Position numbers and translations under genes: made by a program. This document shows, piece after piece, positions 35,095 through 61,949 of a DNA stretch of 64,000 nt. Every line of letters starts with the position of its first letter. The first letter of the stretch is position 1. The notes below the pieces were generated by a model. It saw only the letters and a program-made list of their open reading frames with translations, made no database searches and was not told the origin of the DNA. The DNA comes from Sphaeroforma sirkka (taxonomy: Eukaryota; Opisthokonta; Ichthyosporea; Ichthyophonida), in assembly GCA_001586965.3 (NCBI GenBank), contig LUCW03002239.1:1-64000 (forward strand), read 5' to 3'.

Positions 35095-35716
35095 GGCGAG
35101 TTGGTGACCTTTGGTTGAGTGTGCGATGGGTTGCTGGTTAGTTTGTGCGTTGGGTTGTTGGTTAGTTTGTGCTGAGTCTTTGTGATTGTTGATATGCGTA
35201 ATCCTTAAGACGAGGCACTTACGTCAATGCGTGTGGTATTTATTTGGTCTACGAACACTAATAACCCATATACATAGTATTTACATAAATAAATATGAAT
35301 GCTTCGAATGTTCTATAATAATCGAGAGGCGACTTCATCATTTAATGACATGATGACAGGTATACGACACCTTGGCTTTACCTAAATAGGTACCCGGGCC
35401 CCCATTTACTCAAGAACACTAAATTAGTCCATTTTGGGTTATTTGGGTTTAAGGTTTCAAACGGCTCCCGCTAAAATACATGCCCTAAACAAGTACAGTG
35501 ACCTTGTAAATATTTAGTTGTCCAGACCAATTTTTGGGGCCGATAATATAATTGACGTGTATTTGTTTCCCAATGCTTCATGACCACGGTTGATGATTGA
35601 GGACAGGTAAAAACTAGCGTACGAGCTATTTTTTGTGAATGTATGCGTGCAGTGATATATGCCACACCCTCTCTTAGTACTACAGTCCTATTGTACCTCT
35701 GAGTTTCAGGACCAAT
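35095..35716. promoter_or_regulatory. Shared intergenic region between divergent stress-protein and TMEM63 genes
   Basis: Two start codons face away from each other across 622 bp, so the region must hold both promoters. Directly 5' of the stress-protein ATG is a short repeat (TTGGTTAGTTTGTGC twice, 35137-35170). I see no convincing TATA box. Whether the two genes are co-regulated is unknown. Confidence 0.45.
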
Positions 35717-50897
<15,181 letters not shown>

Positions 50898-50983
50898 CCC
50901 CATCAATCCAACGACAAGATATGTTGCAGAACCACTACACCAGTCATCAATGGGAGAATTAACAATCCGTATGAAATCGGTGA

Positions 50984-51535
50984 ATGGTAACAAACATCAA
51001 TCGAATTATGAGTATGATATCAAACATCAATCGATTTATCAGTATGATAGTAAACATCAGTCTATATGAGTATGATATAAAACATCAATCGCTTTATGAG
51101 TATGATATTGAACATCAGTCGATATATGCGTATGATAGTAAACATCAGTCTATATTTGAGTATGATATTAGACATCGATCGATTTATGAGTATGATAGTA
51201 AATATCAGTCTATATATGAGTATGATAGTAAATATCAGTCTATACATGAGTACAATAGTAAATATCAGTCTATACATGAGTACAATAGTAAATATCAGTC
51301 TATATATGAGTATGATATTAAATATCAGTCTATACATGAGTACAATAGTAAATATCAGTCTATATATGAGTATGATGGGAAATGTCAGTCTATATATGAG
51401 TATGATAGTAAATATCAGTCTATATATGAGTATGATAGTAAATATCAGTCTATATATAAGTATGATAGTAAACATCAGTCTATATGAGTATGACTGTAAA
51501 CATCAACCGATTGATGAGTATGATAATAAAAATCA
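50984..51535. repeat. 30-bp minisatellite, block 1
   Basis: About eighteen units of TATGAGTATGATAGTAAATA plus TCAGTCTATA. The period is ten codons, so frames of YEYDSKYQSI decapeptides stay open for 167 codons. No start context, domain or flanking exon suggests it is translated. Confidence 0.9.
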
Positions 51536-51944
51536 GTCTCCACCGGGGAGACCCTCTTGTTTAGACAGGTACCTACGGGAGCAAAATTTGCATCTATGAT
51601 CATACGACATTTTAGTTGGATATACGGATAACTGGAATCGAACCTACGGCCACCATCTGGTCTACTCTTCGAACTCCTGCCTCTTTTCGGATCCCCACTC
51701 AAGAGTGGGGGACCCCGAAGGGCTATCTACCGGTGTATCAAATCAATTTTTTTATCAGATCGTTGCCCTCTGAGAGTCTGAGAGGACTCCTAAAGTAAAC
51801 CGGCCTTGCTAAGGTCAGTTTTTTCTGAGAACTTACGAAGTCTCACGTGATGAAGTTGAGTACCTAACTGTAATTATAACACACCACGGTGAGACATAGG
51901 TTTAAAAATGATCTTACTATTGATAAAGTCTATGATTAGTATAG
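51536..51944. other. Unique segment splitting the 30-bp minisatellite
   Basis: 409 bp of non-repeat sequence between two blocks of the same satellite. On the minus strand it has a perfect B-box consensus GGTTCGATTCC (51633-51643) but no A box at tRNA distance. A near-perfect hairpin CCCCACTC-AA-GAGTGGGG lies at about 51693-51710. An inserted SINE-like element is possible. Confidence 0.4.
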
Positions 51945-52860
51945 GAACGATTTATGAGTATGATATAAAACATCAATCGCTTTATGAGTATGATATTGAA
52001 CATCAGTCGATATATGCGTATGATAGTAAACATCAGTCTATATATGGGTATGATATTAAACATCAATCGATTTATTAGTATGATAGTAAATATCAGTCTA
52101 TACATGAGTATGATAGTATATATCTGTCTATATATGAGTATGATAGTAAACATCAGTCTATATGAGTATGATAGTAAACATCAACCGATTGATGAGTATG
52201 ATAGTAAAAAACAGTCGATTTATGAGTATGATGTAAAATAAAAATCGCTTTATGAGTATGATATTGAACATCAGTCGATATATGCGTATGATAGTAAACA
52301 TCAGTCTATATATGATTATGATATTAAACATCAATCGAATTATGAGTATGATTGTAAATATCAGTCTATATATGTATGATAGTAAATAACAGTCGATATT
52401 TAAGTATGATAGTAAATATTAGTCTATACATGGGTATAATAGTAGATATCAGTCTATATATGAGTATGATGGGAAATATCAGTCTATATATGAGTATGAT
52501 AGTAGATATCAGTCTATATATGACTATGATAGCAGATATCAGTCTATATATAAGTATGATAGGTTATATCAGACTAAACATGAGTATGATAGTAAATATC
52601 AGTTTATATGACTATGATAACAGATATCAGTCGATATATATGATAGGAAATATCAGTCTATATACGAGTATGATAGTAAATATCAGTCTATATGAGTATG
52701 ATAGTAAATATCAGTCTATATATGAGTACGATAATAAACATCAATCGATTTATGAGTACGGTATTAAACATTAATCGCTTTATGAGTATGATATTGTATC
52801 AATCGTTTTATGAGTATGATATTAAACATCAATTGGTTCTCGAGTATGACAATAAACAGA
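51945..52860. repeat. 30-bp minisatellite, block 2
   Basis: About thirty units of the same repeat as block 1. Its first ninety bases repeat block 1 from about 51062 almost base for base, so block 2 is a duplicate of part of block 1. Confidence 0.88.
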
Positions 52861-54180
52861 ACGTTAAGTTGTGAAAGGAATGATTGGGACAACACAATGA
52901 ACGTTAAGTTGTGAAAGGAATGATTGGGACAACACAAACGATAAGTCCGTTCATTCAGTTGAATTGCAATTGTTAGCGAAGCTCGCCAGCTGACGTTGTG
53001 GACACAAATTTAAAAACAGTACCCTATACGAATCATAGCTACAAGAAGATTTAACTATGAGCCCTGCAACGACATCTACCCCAACATGCATCATGCATCA
53101 TGCGACTAAGTTTATTCGTAAGCTTATAACAGAACCATGCGACATGGTTTATTCGTAAGCTTATATCAGAACCATGCGACATAGTTTATTCGTCAGCTTA
53201 CAACAGAACCATGCGACATGGCTTATTCGTAAGCTTATAACAGAACCATGCGACATGGTTAATTTGTAAGCTTATAACAGAACCACCGAGACACGCACAC
53301 ACACTCGCACCGCCATAGAATAGCTGCGGAAGAAGTAGTCAGGCGGACGCCCATGGAGACACGGCGAGTGTATTCATAGGCACATTCTGTTGACTTTCGC
53401 ACACCACTCGGTGTCCTGTCTCCAGACAGCGACACGAAATTACCCACCGCCCGTGTATCTCTAAGCCATGGTACTTTCGTGGTATGTGTGGTATTGGGGT
53501 ACAGCAGAAAAGCGTTTGAGGCTAGTAGTGTACGTTATGCATTTGTTTGCGCAGTGCCGTTCGTCCATTGCCCACAGCCAACTGACACGGACCAGTTGTA
53601 AGCCTAGCCGTCACGTACAGACTGTGTTGAATCGGTTGGATTTGGAATTCAGTCACAATGCGTTGAACGTATTTCAAGTGTCTGGAGTGACCGTGGCACA
53701 TCCGTCTCTTGTGCATACGCATGCCTATCTGTGAGAAGTGAACAGATAGGTCCATGTCACGCTCACTCTCATCGCGTACAGTGCAGGGCGGAACATAGAC
53801 ATCAACCGTAGCTAATACCAACACCAACAACTAAACCGGCAGTAACGCGACACTGACAATAGCCGCACCAACCAGTGCAAGCTTCTCAGCCGAGTCTGTG
53901 CAATGCGATGCCAGTATACCATGGCGACAGGTCATTGGACCGTACATCTGGGTCAAGACTTTAGCCCACTTAGTCATTGTGCAAATGTTCCATAGCTCAG
54001 CTAATCATTGCGTGAGGAATCCATAGGTCAAGTGTGCAATGCGCACGTGTTTCATAGACATAGCATGTCAGTTATATCTACCCGCATCGCACCCATTAGC
54101 AGCAAACACCAGATAAATGGGCCAAAATCTGGTCAACCATTGTACAACCACTTGATGCAAGTACTACAAGCTTTTCGCAC
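52861..54180. other. Spacer with short duplications, no gene recognised
   Basis: It starts with a 38-bp direct duplication (AACGTTAAGTTGTGAAAGGA type). Five units of about 37 bp follow at 53095-53285 (AAGCTTATAACAGAACCATG plus CGACATGG). The rest is unique, with no supported coding region. Confidence 0.6.
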
Positions 54181-55191
54181 TCATTTGTGCGCCTTAGCCC
54201 GCTTGGCGCGTGCTTGTTCTCTGTTTTTGTTCATCTTCGCAGCGGCAGCAGCAAAGAACTCCTCCGATGGCTCCACAAACTCATCATCGTCTGCCTTGGC
54301 TGTGGCTGTGGCCTTGGCTGTGGCTTTGGCCTTGTTCTTATTCTTGGGCCCTTTCTTCACATACTTAGCCTCCAACGCAGCCAGCATGGACTCAGCCTCG
54401 TCTCTGCGCTGTGCCTGTCTGGTTCTGATCATCGCTGCCAGATCCAACTCCTGCGCCGCTTCCTTGGTGTCTTCCTTGGTGGCATCCTTACCGTGTGCAA
54501 TGCGTTGGCGTTTGCCTTTTCCTTTGTGGTGAATGTTTTCCTTCTCTTGCATCTCCCGGAGCATCTCGTCCGCCTCAGCGCTCTCTCGCTCGGCCTTGCG
54601 TTTGCGTGCAGCACTAGTCTTTGCAGATCGAGACTTGGCAAAGGCTTTGTACTTCTTCACCTTCTTCTCTGCTATTGCTTCTTCGCATATCTTCACAAAC
54701 CTGTCTACATCCACCTCCTGTGCACACATGATCAGGTCAAGCATCTTGGTGATGTTGCCTTCTGTGGATTCGTACGCGCTCAACACATCTTCTCGTTCCT
54801 CCTGCGACCCTTGGTACTCCGCCGTGAACTCTTTGATGGCATCGATCGACACTTTCTTGAATATCGCTCTGAAGTAATCGTCCCAATCCACGTCTCCATC
54901 CAAGTCAGCTCCTTCGTCATCGTCATCAACCACGCCTGTCTCATCGTACGCCGAACGCTTAAGCGAGTCACTAAGAACGCTGTATACTTTACCCAGCAAT
55001 TGAAACTTAGTTGTCTGCAGCGCTTTCTGCTCTGTGTCAGTAGATGTGCACTTGTCGGGATGGTGTACACGTGCGAGCTTGAAATACGCCTTCTTGACCG
55101 CAGCCGGCGAGCATTTGGAATCTGTGATCTCTAACACCTCATACAGATTCTTCGTCTCAAAGTGATCCGTCAACTCTTCAACCAACCCCAT
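54181..55191 (-). CDS. DNAJC9: DNAJC9, J-domain co-chaperone of histones H3-H4
   Basis: This is a single-exon gene of 336 residues starting at ATG 55191 and ending TGA. The J domain spans about residues 15-87 with the HPD motif at 44-46, needed to stimulate Hsp70 ATPase. Next come the acidic VDDDDEGADLDGDVDWDDYF and IFKKVS, equivalent to human DRDWEAYWRLLFKKIS, then EFTAEYQGSQEE and the ARKRKAE region that contacts histones in the human protein. The usual end is AMIRTRQAQRRDEAESMLAA-LEAKY. A C-terminal extension of about fifty residues, with an Ala/Lys repeat and DDDEFVEPSEEFF, is absent from the 260-residue human form. Known role: nuclear histone chaperone coupled to Hsp70. Confidence 0.93.
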   Translation of the reverse strand: MGLVEELTDHFETKNLYEVLEITDSKCSPAAVKKAYFKLARVHHPDKCTSTDTEQKALQTTKFQLLGKVYSVLSDSLKRSAYDETGVVDDDDEGADLDGDVDWDDYFRAIFKKVSIDAIKEFTAEYQGSQEEREDVLSAYESTEGNITKMLDLIMCAQEVDVDRFVKICEEAIAEKKVKKYKAFAKSRSAKTSAARKRKAERESAEADEMLREMQEKENIHHKGKGKRQRIAHGKDATKEDTKEAAQELDLAAMIRTRQAQRRDEAESMLAALEAKYVKKGPKNKNKAKATAKATATAKADDDEFVEPSEEFFAAAAAKMNKNREQARAKRAKAHK

Positions 55192-55462
55192 TGTTGCGAT
55201 TTCGTCGAGTGCGCGTGTGTCTCTTTTGCGCTGCGCCCAGTCACTCTGACCACGTATGCTAAAAACTGCATTAGCTAATAACTATTTTTAAAAATACATA
55301 CGCTGATGATGTAGATTAGAGAATATCACTCTGCGAGACTGCGACCTGGGGCTGGGGGCTGGGATATAGGTAACTGAAATTTTCGGTTTTGTTTTTTGAA
55401 ACAAAGGCGGGGGAAATACGAAGTCGTCTATTTTTAAACGTCTGTGTGTTTCGTTAGAATTA

Positions 55463-55555
55463 TTTTGCGCGCCACAAGTGTGCGACTGTGCGTGTACTAT
55501 GGGAAATATATTTGTAAATTAAACCAATAGAATTTACCCAACTCTTTTGGCGGGA
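55463..55555 (-). promoter_or_regulatory. Possible E2F-type sites and CCAAT upstream of DNAJC9
   Basis: TTTTGCGCGCC at 55463-55473 and TTTTGGCGGGA at 55545-55555 resemble E2F sites, with CCAAT at about 55523-55527 between them. They lie 270-365 bp before the DNAJC9 ATG. E2F control would suit a histone chaperone, but the motifs are short. Confidence 0.3.
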
Positions 55556-55824
55556 TACTGGCAGTCATCGATTTCTCTAGTATAGCAAGTAGTCAGGTGA
55601 CAGGTCTCATAAGTCATAAATAACGTAAAGCGTAATTACGTTTAAAATCATTTTGTTTTAGGGTTTCTACAATCCATTCGTACACATGTACATGATGCAC
55701 ATGTATGTAGGGTTATTGTTTTTTTATTCAGTACATACACTATACACTTTTCTTCTTTTTAAGTTGGGCTGGGGTCCCGCTGGCCGTCTCTTTCACGGGT
55801 TACGGTCCACACTCCACAGCCCCT

Positions 55825-56028
55825 TTATTTTTTACTAAATGAAATGTCGATATTACTATTTTTAGAGATTTCTTGGACAGTGGGGACTGCCTGGGGGGGA
55901 CGGACGTTAAGACCTACTTTTTTTAATGCAAACCCAAATACAAAAGTAGTGTAAAATAACAGTCCGACGTCCATGATTTTGCTGAAATGTCTCATCCCCC
56001 GGGACCCCGCCTGTGCCTTTGGGGCCAT
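55825..56028 (-). CDS. Hypothetical 67-residue single-span membrane protein
   Basis: ATG 56028 to TAA 55825, no intron. The N-terminus is basic (MAPKAQAGSRGMRHF), then one hydrophobic segment of about 17 residues (VGLLFYTTFVFGFALKK) and a polar tail (PPQAVPTVQEISKNS). The arrangement resembles small mitochondrial inner-membrane proteins, but I recognise no family. It is not overlapped by another candidate gene. Translation is unproven. Confidence 0.4.
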   Translation of the reverse strand: MAPKAQAGSRGMRHFSKIMDVGLLFYTTFVFGFALKKVGLNVRPPQAVPTVQEISKNSNIDISFSKK

Positions 56029-57693
56029 ACAGCGAGAACACGCGAGACGATCAGACGATCAGTACCAGTGGGATGTGTCACGTGAGTCTCCCTCGACCTC
56101 AGGGTGGGATGGTGGGTGTTGCTAATTTCTTTCGTTTGGGAATCTGGGCCTCTGGGGTTGACTTGTCACTGAGAACTTCAGAAGTGATGAGACACATTGA
56201 TCATTGCAGTCCTTAATGTATTCGGCCGGAGTCTCCTTTTGGCTTTCGGACCAGCTTGTAGGACTGGGTCTTGCCTTTAGATATTTCTAAAAAAAAACTC
56301 CCCCAGAAGAGTTGTCCGGCACTTTTAGAGTCAATATATTAGGGTTTATAGTATTTAAAAAAAAAACATTAAAAAAATATGTTGTTCATCGTGTAAATTT
56401 TGACCCAACATCCGGACGAAGGACGATGAACGAAGTGGTGGCTGTAAAAAAAGGAAAACTCTGTTGTTATTTATGTATGTATTGTACAGTACAAATTTGT
56501 TTGTTTGTTTTTTACAAAAATTGAAAATGTATTGTAAAAAAAAAATTCTCCTGGATCTGGACAACATTTCAGTGACTCCTGGAAATCGGGATCCAAGAAA
56601 ACTCTATGTCGTTAACTACATATTTACTCAAATGCTGTTTATATACGTGGTATACCTCCGTAGTACAAAACCGATAGTTAACGATATTAAATTTACTCGA
56701 GAGTTTGACACATGTTTTAAACTGCTAAATTCAACGACCAATACGAAACAGAATTTGGGTAAAATTAGCGTTTATTGTGAGTAGAAGGGTATGGTTTTTA
56801 GGGATTGAAGATGATTTATTGGCGCAATCTCTTCTTTTGCCGCGGATGTATAATGTGTCTGGCAGTCTGACTATCTGAAAATAGTCTGCTGGTATGTGCC
56901 TAGTCATATCAGTTTGCGACATTTGTACTTTTCTTCGAGTAACGAACACTTCGGAGTGTCAACAATGCTTCTATACCTGATCCTTGGGCAAAGTTTAATT
57001 TGAGACAAATAAAAGCAACATTTATTTGACTACATAAATATTTACGATAAATCTACAAGTCGCATAGATATTAGATAGGCATGATGGCTGAGGCCAGCCT
57101 GAGGCTCCTTATCAGAAAAGATTCTCGTTTCAGAAAACGCACGTTTGCATTGGCTACCATGCAGTGCACGCACTCATGAGACTCCCACAGAGAGTAGACC
57201 CAGGCCCGAAGGCCCAGGACTCAGGGCCAAGGGCCCCAGACAGTGAAGCACTATTGACTAAAAGGTGCATGTAAAAATACCAAGTATTTACCCCAAAATG
57301 AAACCGAAGGCCGCCGCACGCGTGTGGGAAAAATGGCCCACGGGAATCACTCTGAAGAGGGCCATGAGCCCTTGACTGAGCAGTGCGCACTGGGTTTCGG
57401 CTGTACTGACTACTGAGAGAGATACTTGGGACCTCTTCTACAGGGCTTCTGGCTCCTCTATTTATGCCCTGCACTCTCAGTCATAGCTTTTTTGCTAAAC
57501 AAAATATGTAAAATAATAATAAATAAATACCTCTTGAGTGTTAAATTCAGGAGGCTAATGGCTATGTCTGGAGACTTGAATACTATTTTACATATTTGCT
57601 ACTAATAAATATCTGCCCGCAACTGGTTTTGTGGTCAGTACAGTCACGTAACCCTTTCTACACACAACTAACTTGGAAATCTTTCTGCTAAAG
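56029..57693. other. Spacer of 1.7 kb, no gene recognised
   Basis: No conserved frames. A 9-bp inverted repeat GTTCATCGT...ACGATGAAC occurs near 56384-56432. The segment 57060-57480 is GC-richer and unique. A telomere-like TTAGGGTTTATAG lies at 56338. Confidence 0.5.
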
Positions 57694-59408
57694 ATGTCTT
57701 TGTTCAATTCGTTACAACGCATGCGCGCGCCACTCCTTGCCAGGTCAAGGATCATTCCCGCTCTGCTTCAGTGTCAGAAGCGCACATACTGTCCACTGTT
57801 ACCTCTAGAAACAGATGAAATCGCACCACCCAGTGATATCACCCCTCCATTCAACCTCGAGAAGGCTCTGCGAAAAACACGCACAGCTGAGGATGCGTGG
57901 AATACGCGGGATGCGGTCAAGATCAGCATGTGTTATGCCCCCGATTGCGAGTGGAGGAATCGCTCCCAGTTTCTTCACGGACGCGAAGCTATTCAGGCGT
58001 TCTTAAAGACGAAGTATGTGTTGTGAACTTTGCTGTACGGAACATTTGCTGTGATTCGGGGCTGCTTTATTGTTTGGTGATATCTATACTGTTCCAACGA
58101 TTACTCGTTGCGCTAGATTGTGTGCAGTGTACATAATTCGTTAACCGTGCAATTGCAATGTGACGTAGTTTTGTTGATAATGCTGCTTGAAGTGATCCAG
58201 CCCTTGCTATGTGTGATTCTTTGGAACCTCCGATTGTTTGGTGTTGTCTGTCGAATGGTCAAAATCATGATCATTCAGAATATAAAGTTCTACTATTCTT
58301 AGTGGCTTGCGCTATGTTTGAGGCTCGCATCGCATCACACAGTACGCAGTATGCATTTTTATACACAGATCAGGAATGATATCCATACAGATTATGAATG
58401 ATATTCAAACAGTTTATGAATGGTATCTAAACAAATCAGGAATGACATTAAGCAGATTAGGAATGATATTCAAACAGATAATGAGTGATGATCACCCGTG
58501 TACATTTGTCGTTTTTTTCGCAGCGCAAGTTGCTTTAGAATCCCAACTCATTGCACCGCTCGTGTTTTGTGGCCATTTGTGATTGAGAGTTGACGCCTGC
58601 GGCTGATTCGCACACCCAGATGTGTTGGTTTGATTACTTGTTTGTGGTCGATTTGATGTTACTGTCAGTGCTGGCATTTCAACGTCTACTGCCACCTTGT
58701 ACATGGTTGGCTAGTCCCTCTCCAGTCGCAACTCATTGTTGTCCATTCCACATACTGTTAATACGAATATGGGCTTGCGCGTGTAGCCCCGAATGGTTGT
58801 TTGTGCGTCGGTGCTGAAGTTTGTGTACGTATGGTCATGGTACGACCGCGCTATGGTGTGACTGACTTCTGTGTGCGCTGCATTCATGGCTGCATGCATT
58901 GCTGTGTTGTATGCTTGTATGGTCTATCCTTGCCTGTTGCTATAGTCACATGGCTGCTTCAGTGTGGTCCATCTCTGTATCTCTTTTGTGTCAATGCTCG
59001 GGTCTGACGTATCACTCATCCAATACACGCCAGTGGCATAACAATCACTGCAATAGTACACCGTATGCCCCAGCAGTCTACGCCTTTGTCCTGTGACTGA
59101 CTGTGACTCGCTCGTATTCCCGCATCCACAGATGGGAGAAGGAGCTGGACTATCGATTGATCAAAGAGATGTGGTGCTACACAGACGACAAAATCGGCGT
59201 GCGATTCCAATACGAATGGCGCGACGACAAAGGTCAGTGGTACAGATCATACGGCAACGAAATGTGGCACTTCAACGCCGACGGGATGATGTCCAGGCGC
59301 GAGGCTAGCATAAACGACGTCGCAATCACAGAGATCGACAGGAGATTCACATGGCCCATTGGCGCACGCCCGGATTACCATCTGGGCCTAGCCAACTCAC
59401 CCGAGTAG
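57694..59408 (+). CDS. DUF1348 (SnoaL-like / NTF2-fold) protein with presequence, two exons
   Basis: Exons 57694-58013 and 59132-59408 join in phase (AA|A, a Lys codon before WEKELDYRLIK), giving 198 residues. DUF1348 proteins are small cone-shaped NTF2-fold proteins common in bacteria, with no assigned reaction. Family blocks are PPFNLEKALRKTRTAEDAWN, CEWRNRSQFLHGREAIQAFL, ELDYRLIKEMW, IGVRFQYEW, GQWYRSYGNEMWHF and SRREASINDVAI. The first 33 residues (MSLFNSLQRMRAPLLARSR and on) are Arg-rich without acidic residues, so mitochondrial import is likely. ATG 57694 is chosen because it begins this presequence. A bacterial origin of the family is plausible, but the intron shows it is settled in the host. 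Confidence 0.9.
58370..58492 (+). repeat. About 30-bp repeat in DUF1348 intron
   Basis: Four imperfect units of CAGATTATGAATGATATTCAAA type. Confidence 0.75.
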
Positions 59409-59493
59409 GGTTTAGGGTTGTTGAGCGGTAGGGGGGTGGGGGTGGGCTTATATAGTATGTTATTGTATGTGACACAGGTTCAAGGGGAAACGA

Positions 59494-59499
59494 ATAAAT
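59494..59499 (+). terminator. Polyadenylation signal AATAAA of the DUF1348 gene
   Basis: AATAAA lies 86 bases after the stop codon, just before the satellite block begins. Telomere-like TAGGGTTTAGGGTT overlaps the stop codon. Confidence 0.5.
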
Positions 59500-59529
59500 G
59501 CGATGCAGTATACGACGACAATGAAACTA

Positions 59530-61625
59530 CAGGGAACTAGTAACTATCACTGTGCGTGATACACAAAGTAACTGCCATTGTGCATGATAAAACTAGCAAC
59601 TGTCACGATGTATATATTTAACTAGCAGCTGTCACTGTGCATAATATATTTAACTAGTAACTGTTACCGTGTACTTTCATTTTTCAACTAGTAAATGTTA
59701 TCGTTTTTTTTAGAGTTTAAACCCTAATCGGTAACTGTCACTGTGAATATTATATTTCAACTCATAAATGTCACTGTACAATATATCTAACAAATAACTG
59801 TCACTGTGTACAATATATTGAACTAGTATTTGTTACTGTGTACAATATATTTAAATAGTAACTGTTACTGTGAACAATATAGTTAACTAGTAACTATTAC
59901 TGTGAACAATATAATTAACTAGTAACTGTTACTGTGAACAATATATTTAAATAGTAACTGTTATTGTGAACAATATATTTAACTAGTAACTGTTACTGTG
60001 AACAATATATTTAACTTGTAACTGTTACTGTGAACAATATATTTAAATAGTAACTGTTACTGTGAACAATATATTTAACTAGTAACTGTTACTGTGAACA
60101 ATATATTTAACTAGTAACTGTTACTGTGAATAATATATTTAAGTAGTTACTGTTACTGTGAACAATATATTTAACTAGTAACTGTGACCGTGTAAAATAT
60201 TTTTAAATAGTAACTGTTGGTATTATGTATTTGAATAGTAACTGACACTGTGTATAATATTTTTAAATAGTAACTGTTACTGTGTATTATATATTTGAAT
60301 AGTAACTGACACTGTGTATATAATTTTTTAAATAGTAACTGTTACTGTGTATTATATATTTGAATAGTAACTGACACTGTGTATAATATTTTTAAATAGT
60401 AACTGTTACTGTGTATTATATATTTGAATAGTAACTGACACTGTGTATAATATTTTTAAATAGTAACTGACACTGTGTATAATATTTCTAAATAATAACT
60501 GTTACTGTGTATTATATATTTGAATAGTAACTGACACTGTGTATATAATTTTTTTAAATAGTAACTGACACTGTGTATAATATTTTTTAAATAGTAACTG
60601 TTACTGTGTATTATATATTTGAATAGTAACTGACACTGTGTATAATATTTTTAAATAGTAACTGACACTGTGTATAATATTTTTAAATAATAACTGTTAC
60701 TGTGTATTATATATTTGAATAGTAACTGACACTGTGTATATAATATTTTTTAAATAGTAACTGTTACTGTGTATAATATTTTTAAAAATAGTAATTGTTA
60801 CTGTCTGCAATATTTCAACTAGTAAATTGTATTTCATAAAGACAGTTGGCGGTGCCAATGTTACTGTAAATAGTATATTTAACTGGTATCTGTCACTGTG
60901 TGTAGCATATTGACCTAGTAGCTGTCACAGTGTTTAATATATTAACTAGTAACTGTTACTGTGTATATTATATGGAACTAGTAACTGTCACTATGCATAA
61001 TACGACTATCAACTGTTGCTGTGTATAATATATTGAAGTAATAACTGTCACTGTGCATAATACAACTAGTAAATGTTGCTGTGTATAATATATTGAAGTC
61101 ATAACTGTCACTGTACATAATACAACTAGCAACTGTTGCCGTATATAATATATTAAAGTAGTAACTGTCACTGTGTAAAATATATTGAAGCAATAACTGT
61201 CACTGTGCATAGTACAACTAGTAAATGTTGCATTGTATAATATATTAAATTAGTATCTGTCACTGTGCATAATACAACTAGCAACTGTTGCTGTGTATAT
61301 TATATTGAAGTATTAACTATCACTGTGCATAACACAACTAGCAACTGTTGATGTGTATCTTATATTGAAGTAGTATCTGTCACTGTGCATAATACAACTA
61401 GCAACTGTTGCTGTATATAATATATTGAACTAGTACCTGTCTCTGTGCATAATACAACTAACAACTGTTGCTATTTTTATTATATTGAAGTAGTATTTGT
61501 CACTGTGCATAATAGAACTAGCATCTGTTGCTGTGTATATTATATTGAAATAGTATTTGTCACTGTGCATAATACAACTAGCAACTGTTGCTGTGTAGAA
61601 TATATTGAAGTAGTATCTGTCACAG
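59530..61625. repeat. 32-bp satellite passing into a 60-bp dimeric unit
   Basis: Units of AACTAGTAACTGTTACTGTG plus AACAATATATTT fill 59780-60800. Two variants alternate (TGTTACTGTG and TGACACTGTG) in the middle. From about 60990 the period is near 60 bp (AACTGTTGCTGTGTATAATA, TATTGAAGTAGTAACTGTCA, CTGTGCATAATACAACTAGC). Confidence 0.9.
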
Positions 61626-61949
61626 CACGATTTACCAAGTATTTACCATGACTTACACTTGCACAATTCACTGGCAATAGTAGGAATTGATAACAATTGG
61701 AAATGTTAGGTGGGAAGGTAGGTGCACGCACCGGGTGAGTTTGATGGATGATTGTTGGCCTATCGCAGGACAATTCTGACCGACTTTCGAAAGATAAAAG
61801 CGTACGAACCTATGGAGCTTTGTTCCTTGTTGTTTATTGTGAGATGTATAACAAGCATCTATCACTGATGATAACTAGTTGACACCTGTGGTCGATGTCT
61901 TTGTTCCCCAATTGTTTATTGTTGGATGTACTATTGTTTAGTACAAAAC
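61626..61949. other. Unique segment between two satellite blocks
   Basis: About 320 bp without repeat structure apart from a TGTTTATTGT-type duplication near 61829-61925. No coding signal. Confidence 0.5.

Noticed and set aside
51600-51680. tRNA gene on the minus strand around a perfect B box
   Set aside because: No A box at the right distance and no acceptor stem; only SINE-like remnant status is possible.
50984-52874. 167-codon decapeptide frames considered as a repetitive surface protein
   Set aside because: Same reason (30-bp period). No signal peptide, no flanking unique coding sequence, and both strands are open.
54187-55134. Long open frame on the plus strand opposite DNAJC9
   Set aside because: Mirror of the conserved DNAJC9 coding sequence with no independent homology.
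57154-57474. 106-codon minus-strand frame
   Set aside because: Low-information composition, no ATG-context or family signal; left as spacer.
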